Assembly: GCA_003586115.2 (NCBI GenBank)
Contig: QVOM02000112.1
Coordinates: 48,518,143-48,582,142, forward strand
Direction: 5' to 3'
DNA: 64,000 bases
From: Salvator merianae
Lineage: Eukaryota; Chordata; Lepidosauria; Squamata; Teiidae
Positions 46,690 to 58,489 of this stretch are shown here, one piece after another. The position numbers and the translations under genes are program-made. The notes beneath the pieces were generated by a model that saw nothing but the letters and a program-made list of their open reading frames with translations, was not told the DNA's origin and did not search any database. Position 1 is the first letter of the stretch; each line of letters starts with the position of its first letter.

Positions 46690-46790
46690 TTTTTAAGATT
46701 GTAAGGTTGTTGTTTTTTAGTTTTTGTGTTGTCTGCCTTGAGGCCTTAGGGTGAAGGCTGCTTTATAAATACAAATAAGAAATTATGGAT
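46690..46790 (+). mobile_element. L2-like 3' tail fragment
   Basis: TTGTCTGCCTTGAGGCCTTA followed by GGCTGCTTTATAAATACAAATAAG is an L2-type 3' end in the plus orientation, about 100 bp. Confidence 0.55.
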
Positions 46791-47470
46791 CTACCATAGT
46801 GTTTTATATGCCTTTTTGGGGGGGTGTCCCTCAACGGACTTTGGTGATATCTGTGCCCACTAATTGCATTTGAGAATGCATTTCAGAGAGGGGTTAATGA
46901 TTGCTCCTTAAATAGTATTTTTCTGGGACATGTTCTATAGCTACATACCATATTGGTTTTCCTCCTTTTAATGAGAATTTCATTTGCTTCTTTCTTCACA
47001 TTTTTTGGTTCTACATCCAAGTGTGGAGCTGGACATTTTAGTTAGGATGGTCAGATGTAAACAAGGGTAGAATCCTCAAAATGCCTTTATGGCACCTTGA
47101 ATGAGAAATGAGGCTGCAGTAATAACATTGCATTCCCATTGTGCATTCAATATGGAGGGAGATCACACCCACACTCTTCCCCTGCTATGCCTCTATAGGT
47201 ACCATTATGGTGTTTTAGCAGCAGAGCAGTTTGAAGAGCTCTGAGACAGTATGCTGCAAATTTAAGAGAAGGGATTGCTTCTTATAAAGCAAAGGGGGAA
47301 GGGTGCTATGTTTGAAGTGTTCTTCCTGTTCCTGTGCAGAAATAGCCAAGGATAGGGCTCTCATAATTTCAATGACTTTGTAAAACAGGGGTGTTAGCTG
47401 GGAAAATTTACCATGTGAGCTATTACTAGTGAAATTCTGTCATAGAAGATTTATCCCTTTTTCACACCTA
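46791..47470. other. unassigned non-coding stretch
   Basis: No recognised feature. Confidence 0.4.
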
Positions 47471-48064
47471 GGCTGCTTCTGCACACAATAAAAAAAGTGG
47501 ATCAAAAGTAGGTTAGACATAGTAGCACACACATGCTAATGCTTAAATCCATATTAAAGCATTAAAGCACTTCCAAAATGGATTTACTGGCCTTCAATAT
47601 GGATTAAAGGTAAGGTGGGAGCACTTTATCTCCATGCTACCACCTCTAAACCGCTTTTGAGCTGCTTTCCTTAATGGATGCTGATGCAGTCCTGGTCACC
47701 ATCTCCAAACATTTCCTATTAATAAATTCTGTACACTGTTGGTACACTGGACCACAAAGGTTGTGTGGACAACTTGGCCCCATGGGCTGATATACCACGC
47801 CTGGCCCTTTTTGGTGGTGTACCAGGAAGTGGCACCAGCAGTGCACCACTCCTGGGTGCACCATTGAAAAGACACTTCTGGGGACTTTTCAAAACCCAGC
47901 CCAGCCTTCAAAGTCAGTGGCTGGGGCTGCGACAGCCTGGGCTGTACAGAACGGAGACATCCCTGAAATAGGATATAGGCAACCCACCCCACCTTAGTTG
48001 CCTCTCTCAGGCTAAGATGTTCTACCTTAACATGGAATAGTCTGGGCCTGTGCAGAAACAGGCC
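47471..48064. mobile_element. Harbinger-like MITE, CTGCTTCTGCAC ends
   Basis: The left terminus GGCTGCTTCTGCACACAAT and the right terminus GGCCTGTGCAGAAACAGGCC form an inverted pair. Flanks are CTA and AAC, so there is no clean duplication. The interior TTGGTGGTGTACCAGGAAGTGGCACC resembles the 11.2 and 12.6 kb copies on the opposite strand. A fragment of the same right end recurs at 54672-54716. A 125-codon minus-strand frame overlaps it and is not considered a gene. Confidence 0.6.
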
Positions 48065-48161
48065 AACTCCCACAAGCTTAGTCAGTGACTAGGGACAAAG
48101 GACATTGTAATTCAACAGCATCTGGGGGAAGCCATATGTCAGTCTCTGAACTATTATTAAT

Positions 48162-48502
48162 TAGGGATATACAAATTTCGATTCACATTCAAAATTCAAA
48201 CAAAATTTCACTTTTGCATCAAAATGAAAATGATTTTTTGCACATTTACAATTTTCAACTGAAAATGAAAAAGCCTTCTTTTGCAAAAATGAAATTCATT
48301 GAGCTTTCACATTTTTCAGTGTTTAAACAATGAAAATGGCATTTTCAATAGCATTTTCAATCAGAAAGCATTGCAAAAAATGCAAAAAATGAATGTTAAA
48401 AATGCATTTTTCGACAACGAAATTCACTGACAAAGCGAAAATGCAGATTTTCGTTCAAAAACTAATCAAAAATGATTATTTTTTTTTTTGCGCACATCCC
48501 CA
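48162..48502. mobile_element. TAGGGATGTGCA-type MITE, copy 1
   Basis: The left end TAGGGATATACAAATTTCGA and the right end TTTTTGCGCACATCCCCA are inverted. The interior is full of AAAATGAAAAT, TTTTCA and TTTCGTT words and is shared with 53067-53402 in the same order (GCATTTTTCGACA, GATTTTCGTTCAAAA). No convincing 8-bp duplication. Non-coding. Confidence 0.75.
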
Positions 48503-50940
48503 AAAAGAATGAATGGAAAGAGATAAATGATGTGATCCAGAAACTACTCCTGTTGTTTCCAACATACCGCTGGTCAATAGAAGATGCAGAATGATAGATT
48601 TCTGTTTTGAAAACATCATCAGAGGGTGACACCTTATTAAGAGTAAGAGATGATCTAAAACATTAATTTGTAGCTGAAGCTGGTTACTTTCATGAATGCT
48701 TAAAATTGCTACCCCTCTACCTTTTGAACTCCAAATTATCGAGTGATGAGAATTGGCAAGGTGCTACCCTTTAGGCCATCTTTTCACTTGGAATTTTTCT
48801 AGTTTTTAAAGTGGAAAATTATTTCATGTATGCTGGTCTCACATAAAATTACTAGTTTTTGCTAATTATCAAGGACTGCAATCACGAACACACTCCACTT
48901 GTTATAGTCCCAATGTCACAATCTTTACCGTAAAGGCAGCCAAACAAAACTCAGCAGATTTGGTGACAAGCGTTTATAACAAGCCTGAAAGATAATAAAA
49001 TGGAAGCAGCTAGATAAATTAGGAGTCTAGGGACATGAAGCTATCAGTGCTGCAGGAAAGGTTTGCTATTCAGATAGTTTGCCTTACTTCAGTTTATATT
49101 TCTCTTTTGTTTTCTGCCTCTCCTGCACCATTCACTATCTGTTAAGCTGCCATTAGCCCTTTTTGTGTTTGGGTTTCTAAGCAGCCTGTGCCAAAGCAGT
49201 CTCAGTTCTAAATGTCTATTTTTGCAATCAGTTGGTTATCTCTTTTATAAGACTAGCTAGCAAGGAGCCTCTGGAAATGAAATCATGAAAACATGCCTTA
49301 AATGGAATTTCACCTCCATTTTACTCCATTTGGAAACTCCAGGAGATTGTCATGAGATACTTTTCATATTTCTATTTGTAATTTAACGTAGCAGCTTGTG
49401 GAGAAGAACCAATATTTTACTGTATCTATTTTGGCTTCAGAACTCGAGATGCCTGGAGCAGAGGGAAGAGCAGAGCAGAACTAGCTACCACTTCAGTCTA
49501 TGTTTTTGCTATTGTTCAGAAGCTGATAGGGATGAGTATATGGACATATACTTTGGCTACAAGTGGCAGAATGTAGCGAACTCTTGCATGACGCACTATA
49601 TGTGATGAAATTCCCCCGTTCACTTGATGATCTACAGTGTAATCACTTTGCAGTCTTTACTATCTCATCCTCATTGGTTCTCCTACTTGAGCCCATTTCT
49701 AGTGGGGACTCAGAATTAAGAACAGAGACTTGTGCAAGAGATTCAACAAAGCAGGCCATAGTAGACACAGGTATTTAACCATATGCCTGTTTAATATTTA
49801 AGCAGTTTAGTTTGCTTATTTAGCCTTTATTCAAAGCATAAATACAGATTTTCCATTCTCCAGTTTAACCTCACTAGAGGTAGGCTTTCAGATACTTGTA
49901 GAAATGTTTCAGATCTGCAAGGACCCACACATGACTTTAAGGTTACCATGGAACCTCACTGGAGGCTTATTGGCTGCACATCTGCATGGCTCTAGGAGTC
50001 CTCCTAGGGCACAGGTTTCACACAATCCTGTAGACTGGGTGCATTCACTGGGTCCTTAGCACTCTGTAGAATGCTATAAAGGTAAACTGCTGTGGAGAGA
50101 TCTGATAGTACACACTTGTGAACAATACACTGCTGCCACTGCAAGCACTCTACTGCCAAACAAAGGGTGCAGTCAGACACAGTTTTTTTCAATTGTCCCT
50201 TTAAGAAAAAACAACCCTGCCATAGATGCACAAAAAACAGGACATTCAAATAGTTAAAAGAATAAGCTTACCTCATCTTTGCACACATTGATCTTCACTC
50301 ACCTCAAAATCTGGCAATGCCTTCCTGACAATGAGTGCTTGCCAGTAATTTGCCACTTGTCTGCCTGGCTTTCAATGGCTTTTATTAGTTGCTCACCAGC
50401 AGCATTTCTTCTCATGCAGTGATTGGCTACATTTCCCTTCTGTGTGCTTATAAAGCTTCCTGACAAATGTGACTAAAAAAAAACCAATTGCTCTTATGTC
50501 TTGTATGAGGAAGAGAACCTATTCCAAGCTTCAGGACAAGGTAAGGTGATTTTATTTTAGGGATATTTTATCTGTCCTGACAGACTATTGTGGGCAGTTA
50601 CCATACTTTCCTGGGTGAGCAGAGAAGCCAATGCCTGACTTTGTGGGTACCCTTGAGAGGCATTGGGATTGTCCCCCACCTCCTTGACCTATGTCGCCTA
50701 CCAACTCTTCCCCCCCCCTCTTTTGTTACTACCAAGCAGGAGGGAGACAGAGGAACATGTGTGTACACATGTGCATACGTGTGTTTTTGTGGTTCCCTCT
50801 GCACTCACAATTCAGACTGAAAAGGGGGGGGGCAAAGAGAGAGGGTGCCCCACCAGTTCTGGTCGGCTCTAGTTACTTCAAGGTCCCGCTGCAGACCTTC
50901 TTTGCTTGTCATTGTAAATATGACTGTGGGGAGAAAAGGA
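48503..50940. other. unassigned non-coding stretch
   Basis: No recognised repeat or gene over about 2.4 kb. All frames are below 90 codons. This could be the most host-like unique sequence in the window along with 62.2-64 kb. Confidence 0.4.
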
Positions 50941-50943
50941 GCA

Positions 50944-52500
50944 TAAGAATATAAGAGGAACCTTGCTGGATCAGGCCACTGCCCATCTAGTCCAGCATTC
51001 TGTTTCACACAGTGGCCCACCAATTGCTTCTGGGCATTCTCAAGCAGAAGATAAAGGCAAAACCTTCACCTGCTCTTGACTCCCTGCAAACGGTTTTACA
51101 GACATCTTGCCTGTCTTTCCAACCTGGAGGCAGTACCTAGGCATCCATTCTAGTAGCCATTGATACACCTGACCTCCATGAATCTGTCCAATCCCTTCTT
51201 AAAGCTGTCCAAGCTGATGGCTGTCACCACCTCATCCGGCAATAGATTCCACAGACCGACAACCCTCTGGGTGAAAAAATACTTCCCCTTGTCTGTCCTA
51301 ACTCTCCTACCCATAAGCTTCAGAGAGTGCCCCCTGGTCCTAGTGTTGTGTGAGAGAGAAAAAAACTTCTCTTTATCCACCTTATCCATACTGTGCATGA
51401 TTTTATAAACTTCAATCAGATCTCCTCTTAAATGCCGCTTTTCAAGGCTGAAGAGGCCAAGGCGCTGCAGCCTGATTTTGTAAGGAAGGTGTTCCAGCCC
51501 CTTGATCATTCTGGTTGCCCTTTTTTGCACCTTCTCCAGTCCCACAGTATCCTTTCTGAGGCGAAGTGACCAGAATTGTACACAATATTCCAAGTGTGGC
51601 CTCACCATAGATTTGTAAAGAGGCACAATGACACTTGTTGACTTGTTTTCTATTCCCTTCCTTATTACCCCTAACACTGAATTTGCTTTTTCACTGCCGC
51701 TGCACACTGGGTTGACACCTTCATTGAGCTATCTACTAGAACCACAAGATCCTTTTCCTGGTCTGTCACAGAAAGTTTGGCCCCCATCAGTTTATAGGTA
51801 TAATTGGGGTTCTTTGTCCCGATGTGCATCACTTTGCACTTGCTAAGATTGAAGTGCATTTGCCACTTCGTTGCCCACTCACCCAATGTCAGGAGATCCC
51901 TCTGGAGCTCTTTACAATCACTTTCAGTTTTTACTACCCTGAACAATTTAGTGTCATCAGCAAACTTTGCTAACTCACTACTTACCCCTGTGTCAAGATC
52001 ATTTATGAATAAATTAAAAAGCAGGGGTCCTAATACTGAACCTTGTGGAACCCCACTTTTCACCTCTTTCCACTCTGAGAACTGACCATTTATTTCTACT
52101 CTCTGTTTCCTGTCCTTAAGCCAGTTTCCAATCCAGGACAGGATCTGTTCTCTTATTCCGTGACTGCTGAGTTTATTCAGCAGTCTTTGATGAGGGTCTT
52201 TGTCAAAAGCTTTTTGAAAGTCCAGATAGACAATGTCAACTGGGTCACCTTTATCCACATGTTTATTAACACTTCCAAAGAATCCTAACAAGTCTGTAAG
52301 GCATGATTTACTTTTGCAGAAGCCATGCTGATTTTCTTTCAGCAATGCTTGTTTTTCTATGTGTTAATTTTATCCTTAATTATGGGTTCCATCACTTTAC
52401 CTGGAACTGATGTTAAGCTGACTGGTCTGTAATTTCCTGGATCACCCCTTGATCCATTTTTGAAGATCGGTGTCACATTTGCCACCCTCCAGGGACAGAG
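50944..52500 (-). mobile_element. CR1 LINE, best preserved copy
   Basis: The minus strand encodes the reverse transcriptase palm and thumb of a CR1 pol: NYRPVSLTSVPGK-like start (about 52390-52450), IVYLDFQKAFDKDPHQRLLN, GVPQGSVLGPLLFNLF, the active-site box KFADDTKLF (about 51945-51980), then after one frameshift near 51690 the C-terminal part (KRATRMIKGLEHLP, VVGLWNLLPDEVVTAISLDS) to a stop near 51150. The 3' untranslated end ends in GAACATAAGAGGA-like sequence at 50944-50960. It is truncated at the 5' end within the palm, so only the last 1.55 kb is present. Two frames of 224 and 185 codons are nearly intact, so it is the youngest-looking LINE here. Confidence 0.95.
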
Positions 52501-53066
52501 CCTCCCCCTTCACCTGGAATTACCCCTTTCCCCATTTATCTGATAATAGGAAGGGTGAAGCTTAGGGAAAGATAATGGAGAGATGAGGGAAATGCAGAAT
52601 AGCGTTCAACTGGCTTTAAAAAAAATGGAAAGGAGAAGTGAAACGGGACCCTGTCTCAGACAAACACAGAAGAGAATGATTTGTATTTGGCCTGCTTATG
52701 TATGTATGCATACTCAAAGCAAACTTTTTCACCCATCCAGGACTCAATCCAAGGGAAGTTAATGCATGTACAGAGGTTCCTCTTCCTCGCCTTCTCGCCC
52801 CTTCTCCTTCTCCATCTCCTCCCATCTTGCTTACTTAAATTCCTCCCCTCTTTCTCTTAGACTATGTTCAGACATAACAAAAAAGGGACCTTAGAGGTGC
52901 CTCAGAGACAGTAGTGTATGCCCCTCATTTTCCTAACCCTTCTCGAATCCACCTTTTCTAACACAGAATGTTCATGAGAGGGGGAGGGCAGACTGGTGCG
53001 TGAACAATCCCATCTCAAAGCCATCTCAGAGACATCTCAGAGGTGCTTTTTATTTCCTGTATGTGA
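52501..53066. other. unassigned non-coding stretch
   Basis: No recognised repeat. Pyrimidine-rich at 52780-52860. Confidence 0.4.
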
Positions 53067-53402
53067 TAGGGAGGTGCAAACTTCAATTCATATTCAAAAA
53101 TTTGTACAAAATTTCTCATTTGCAAATTTTTGCATTGAAATGAAAAATGCCCTTTTCTCATTTACAGTTTTGATCAAAACAAAACAGCCTCTTCTTTTGT
53201 GAAAATGAAATATTCATCAAATTTTCACATTTTTGCTATGTTTAAACCATGAAAATGGCATGTTCAATGGGATTTGCAATGGGAAAAACATTGCAAAAAC
53301 CATGAAATGCATTTTTCGACACTGAAATTAGCTGATGAAACGTAAATATAGATTTTCATTCAACAGCGAATTGAAAATGAATTTTTTTCATGCACATTCC
53401 TA
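53067..53402. mobile_element. TAGGGATGTGCA-type MITE, copy 2
   Basis: The left end TAGGGAGGTGCAAAC and the right end CATGCACATTCCTA are inverted. Flanks GTATGTGA (53059-53066) and GTGTGTGA (53403-53410) agree at 7 of 8 bases, consistent with a hAT-type 8-bp duplication. The interior matches 48162-48502. 336 bp, non-coding. Confidence 0.8.
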
Positions 53403-53410
53403 GTGTGTGA

Positions 53411-54807
53411 TCACAGTCTTACTTGACTTTCTTGGGCTGGGAAGAAAAGATTCTCCCCTTGCTCCTGGTTGTTTCTCCCCTCCCCATTTATCTGTCAAAA
53501 GGGAAAGATAAAAAACATGGAAATCTCCAAGCTGATCAATGATTATGGTTCCCCCAAACATAATTTTTATCTGTCCCTTTTGACATGTTACTGACATTTT
53601 AAAATCTTATTAAAAAAAATCCATTATTTCTATTTTCTATTTTATGCAGAATTTTAGAGGGGGAAAATCTCCAATGTTATATGAAAGTTAAGAGTGAAAG
53701 ACAAACATAATACAAATAAATAAATAATCATAGCCATTTCATTGTGCAAAAGCACGGGTTTAGAATTTCCCCCAAGGAATCTAAATTAATTTGCAGACTT
53801 GTTTTTATCACTGCATGAATAGAGTATAATAAATAATCTCTTCTAAAACCTTTGGAGATAATTGGCTAGGAAATATAGAGTTATAATTGTTAACGGACTG
53901 CAGGTCACCTCAGTAGAACATTAGCAATAGGAAGACATACTTGTGAGTAACAAGAACATGCCCTTTGGACAGAGATTAATTAACTAGAGAAGTTAAAAGT
54001 GAAAGACTTGAGTTTGCATACAGCATACCTTCCAGATTAGAAATGGTACCAAGTGGCTTACTGGCATAGACAGTTTTCAATTGTTTCATGAATCTTTTTG
54101 CATGTGTATTAAAATCCCTCCCCAGTTTGCTGTCTGTCTCAGCCCATTAAAACGTGGCAGACCTAAGCTGTAATCCTAAATATGTTACATGAACCCAATA
54201 GGACTTTTAAGTAGATTATATAGCACTTCAGTGTTTGCACTCAGATATGAATACCTGAAGAGTACCCAAATCCCAGTTGTACAATAACTGTCTGGGAAAC
54301 AGAGGATTGAAATTTTCATCCCTGGCTTCAGCCTGAAAGCAGGTAGTGGCAAATCACTTTTGAATATGCCAAGGAGTTTGGGTGGGTATGTCCATTATCA
54401 TCACCTGGAACTCATCTTGACTTGATGGTATCAAATAACAGCAACATATATACTTGTGTAGGAAGTACTCTACAAGGACTATGCATAAATGCATTTTGTC
54501 CAATTAAGTTTTTAAAAGTGAAACATATTATCCATATGTAGGGAATGCCCTGATTAAACCAACTAAAACATTTCAAAACAGCCCTAACTCTAACCCTAAG
54601 CCAGCCTTCCTACCTAACTTGTCATCACAGCAACACCCAAGCTTGGAAGATGTGGAAATGATACTGTGACCTGCCTGAACATGGGATAGCCTGGGCCTGG
54701 GCAGAAACAGGGCAACTATTGCTTATTAGAAAACTCTTTCAAACTGAGATAGACCATGGGACCCTTTACATGACATTGGGCCAATGGGAAAGATTGGGGA
54801 TGTTATT
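53411..54807. other. unassigned stretch with a MITE remnant
   Basis: Mostly AT-rich unique-looking sequence. At 54672-54716 the phrase GGATAGCCTGGGCCTGGGCAGAAAC repeats the right end of the element at 47471-48064. A short CTAACTCTAACCCTAA telomere-like run lies at 54584-54599. Confidence 0.45.
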
Positions 54808-55782
54808 GGGCGTTTTGCACTTGTAACTAATAAGCGTCAGGGACGCTCACTAGACAAGTGCGTTCGCACCAGAGGACGGCCATAGAGACCGGCAGCGGAC
54901 CTCATCCGCTGCCGATCCCTACTACCGCCAGACAAGTACAAAGGTGTCCGAATCCTCACCTGAAGCTCAAAGTGAGCTTCAGGTGAGGATTCGTTCGCAC
55001 CGACCTTGTCCACGGCGGCGGCCATCTTCTGGGTGATCAGCCCACCCATCATGCATGCGTGATCTTATGATCATGCAATGCATGGTGGGCAATGGGGCCT
55101 ACCCCTTCATGCGGGCCCGAATGGGCCTGCACAAGACCCCAGTCGTGCCCATGCCGCCGCGATCGGGCCTGGGACGCCAGATGGGGCCGCGCGGTGTACA
55201 TGGTGATGATACGATCGCATGTGCGCACTGGGCCTCTTCCCCCCCCAGCAGGATCGGGCCTTCCCGATCGGGCCTACAGCTCCCTGATCAGGAAGACCCG
55301 ATCCTGCTGGAGGGGGGAGAGGCCCAGCACACACGCGCGATCGCATAATCGCTGTGCACACCACACGGGCCTCCCGGTTGCCATGGCAGTGGCCTGACAC
55401 TCATAGGCTGTCACGGCGCCCGCCCTTTGTGCCCACGATTGGGCACTGAAATGCCGGACGGGGCGCAGTGCGCTCCCATCCGGTGTCCCAGGCCCGATCG
55501 CGGAGGCATGGGCATGACTGGGGCCTTGCGCGGCCCCGAATTGGGTAGGCCCCATTGCCCATCGCGTGTGCTGCGGTCACCATGGCAGCGGCCAGACACT
55601 TGCCAGATGGTGTCATGGCGAGCATTGGCATGGTTAATGGCGTTCACACTTGCGAATGCCATTAACCAGTCTAAGATAGCTTTTCAGGCCCCATCATGCA
55701 GACGGTGTCTGCACGATGGGGTCTGTTCCAAGCTAGAATTGGCTAATTAGTCCATTCTAGCGTGTGAAGTGCGAACAGGCCC
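54808..55782. mobile_element. 975-bp GC-rich fold-back Harbinger-like element E
   Basis: The right terminus GAAGTGCGAACAGGCCC is intact and the left terminus GGGCGTTTTGCACTTG is close to it. Flanks ATT and ATC agree at two of three bases. The interior is strongly GC- and CpG-rich and self-complementary: 55085-55190 pairs with about 55440-55562, and 55215-55260 pairs with about 55299-55345, around an apex near 55276. Smaller perfect hairpins lie at 54890-54914 (10-bp arms) and 54949-54993 (21-bp arms, 3-base loop). Frames of 70-107 codons on both strands are by-products of CpG-rich palindromes. No transposase. Confidence 0.8.
54949..54993. repeat. perfect 21-bp hairpin inside element E
   Basis: CGAATCCTCACCTGAAGCTC plus A (54949-54969), loop AAG, and the exact complement at 54973-54993. 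The same hairpin with 19-bp arms is at 61358-61398 in element F. Confidence 0.95.
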
Positions 55783-55864
55783 ATCGATGTACTGCCCATT
55801 CTACTGCTTAACATCTTCCCTGAGTGGGCCGGCAGAAGTGGTCTTGTAGTGTGGAGCTGGAGAC

Positions 55865-56490
55865 TTTATTTATTTATTTATTTGCATTTTTTTCCCGCCT
55901 GATACCCGAAGATCTCAGGGCGGGTTACAGCAATTAAAACAAACAAACAAAAAACCATAAAAGGTATGCAATAAAACAGTAGTCTGAAAGTAGGGAGGGA
56001 AAGCTGTACCTTTAGCCAAAGGCATGGGTAAATAGGTGTGTTTTTCTTGCTCTCCTAAAGATGTAAAGTGAAGAAGCTTGATGCACCTCAGGGGGAAGAG
56101 TATTCAACAGTTTGGGGACCACCACTGAAAAGGTCCTATCCCGGGTGCCCACCCCTTTAGCTATTGAAGGCCATGGTACAACCAGGAGGGCCTCATCTGC
56201 ATATCTTAAGGCAAGGGCAGGCTGATATGAGAGAAGACGCTCCTTTAGGTATTTGGGGCCCAAGCCATTTAGGGCCTTATAGGTAAAGGTTAACACCTTG
56301 AATTGGGCTCGGTAGCGAATTGGCAGCCAGTGCAGCTCTTTTAAGACTGGCATGATATGCATCCGGCCAGCTGTTCCAGTCAGCAGTCTTGCTGCTGCAT
56401 TCTGCACCAGTTGCAGCTTCCAAACTGTCTTCAAGGGCAGCCCCATGTAAAGCGCTTTAGAATAGTGTCCATAGGGTACTTCAGCATTCA
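55865..56490 (-). mobile_element. L2 LINE 3' part, 159-codon open frame
   Basis: The minus strand is open for 159 codons (56012-56491) and encodes LVQNAAARLLTG, LKELHWLPIRYRAQFK, YKALNGLGPKYL and LNTLPPEVHQASSLYIFRR, the standard C-terminal order of L2-clade proteins after the polymerase domain. The 3' untranslated end finishes with CCCGCCCTGAGATCTTCGGG on the minus strand and an (AAATA)n tail at 55865-55890. It is 5' truncated, where a CR1 fragment adjoins. Confidence 0.9.
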
Positions 56491-56529
56491 TGCTGAGATT
56501 GCCCTTTCTGGACCAGCTTGTGATATCAA

Positions 56530-57480
56530 GGCCCCATCACAATCCCTAACGTTGAATTCACTTTTTATAAATGTCATCTTCTTTGAGCTATCCACCAGAA
56601 CCTCAAGGCTCCTTTCCTGATCTGATCCCCTCAGTTTATAAGTGTAATCAGGTTCTTTTACTCCTGTGTATGTCGCCTTGCATTTACTAACACTGAAACT
56701 CATTTGCCATTTGGTTGCTCACTCATCCTCTGCAGCTCTTCACAATCTCTTTTGATTGATTTTTTACCCTGTATAATTTAGTATCATAAACAAACTTTGC
56801 TATTTCACTACTTACCCTACTTGTAGATCATTTATGAATAAATTAAAGAGCATACCAATACTGTATCTTGGGGGACCCCACTTTTTGCTTTCCTCCACTC
56901 TAAAAATTGTCCATTTATTACTACTCTCTGTTTCCTGTCCTTTAGCCAGTTATCAATACAAAACAGAAGCTGCCTTACTCCATGACTGATGAGTTTATTC
57001 AAAAGCCTCTGATGAGGGGCTTTGTTAAAAGCCTTCCTAAAGTCCAGACAGACAGTGTCAACTGGATCACCTTTATCCACATACTTATGATACTCCCCAA
57101 AATTCTAACAAGTTAGGAGGGCATGATTTTCCTTTGCAGAAGCCATGCTGATTTTTCTTCAGCAATGCTTGCTCCTCTTTGTGTACACTATTTTTTTTCT
57201 TTAATGATCACCCTACCTGAAACTGATGTTAAGCTGACTGGTCTGTATTTTCCTTGATCACCCCTGGATCCTTTTTATGGAGATTGGTGTTACCTTTGCT
57301 ACCTTCCAGTCTTCAGGCACAGGGCCTGATCTTAAGGAATGATTATATATTTTTGCTAGAAAATCAGTGGTTTCACATTTGAGTTATTTAAGAACTCTTG
57401 GATGAAGGCCATCTGATCCTGGGCATGGGTTGTTAGCATTTTGTTTATTCAGAAATGCAAGACCCCCTCCTTGGTTACCT
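56530..57480 (-). mobile_element. CR1 LINE palm fragment
   Basis: The minus strand encodes decayed CR1 pieces in order: the conserved region at about 57250-57480, then MDKGDPVDTVCLDFRKAF and LNKLISHGVRQLLF (56832-57080), then CKATYTGVKEPDYTYKL (about 56600-56700). Stops and deletions separate them and the 3' end is missing. It overlaps the same domain as the copy at 50944, but is older. Confidence 0.85.
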
Positions 57481-58489
57481 CTATCCAGGAGCCCCATGCA
57501 AACACAACCTTAGAAGCACAAAAAGTAGTACAATAGTAGCGTCCCTCTGTCTCCCTCCCTCTTTCTTTCTTTTTTGCTGATCTTCTGCTGATCCCCTGCC
57601 CTCTCTCCGTTCTCCCTTTTTTCTTTTTCCATCTCTTTCTGTCCCCCAGAGGAACCAGGAGTAAGGAAAGAGAGGGAAAAGGCAGTCTGTCTTATTTTTA
57701 ACTGCTTGCCTGCCTCTGCTGAGATCTCTCCATGTATGCGTGTGTGTTTCCACTCAAGCCACTGTAATTGAAGTGTTTACTGAGGCAGGACGTAGAACAG
57801 GCTTTCTCACAAATAAACTCTTTGGCTTGTTCCCTCTGTTTTAGCTTTAAGTTTCCAGGGTATCTTTCTGCTTCCTATCTCTCTGGAGGGTGTGGAAGAG
57901 AAGAGCAAGACGGGAAGGGGTAGAAATGCTGTCAGAATCACCTTCCAAATCCTACCAAAAATTAATGCTCAGTACACAGGCAAACTGTATGAGGACTCAT
58001 TTATTAGTACAATGACAGAATACAAAGAGAAGCTGGTGCAGGGGCCCTATATCCCAGCAGTTATCAGCACTTTTCCATGGTGGTAGACCAAACAGGGGAG
58101 CTAGGGAACCAGCAATCCAGGGTAAAGGTTGGGCAGTACAACAAGCAGGTACTTAATAGCACAGGAAGGCTGAAAGCAGGGGGGAGTGAAAGCAAGAGGA
58201 TAACAGTGTCCACATGTACATCCAGAGCTAGGCTTGAAAATCATGGCTCCTGGTGCTAACCCATAGCTTTCCACACAGCTTTGTTAGTACATACCTTCTT
58301 ACATGCACAGGTACCACTCTGCTCAAGCACAAGCTACCCTCTCCCCCCAGTCAGCTCCCAGAACCCAACTGAGGGGCTCAACATTTGGGGTGATGATGAG
58401 ATAGGCTACATAGCCTGAACTTAACATGGGAAAACAGAGGGGTGTGATCAGGATAACATGAGCTTAGCGTACACTTTACACTCTCATTG
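57481..58489. other. unassigned non-coding stretch
   Basis: No recognised repeat or gene. A pyrimidine-rich tract at 57540-57640 explains a Glu/Arg/Lys-rich minus-strand frame. Confidence 0.4.

Noticed and set aside
47696..48073. 125-codon minus-strand frame
   Set aside because: Runs across the interior and right end of the MITE at 47471-48064; no known domain.
55055..55750. Several overlapping frames of 76-107 codons on both strands
   Set aside because: They lie entirely in the CpG-rich inverted repeats of element E; opposite-strand frames mirror each other because of the palindrome.
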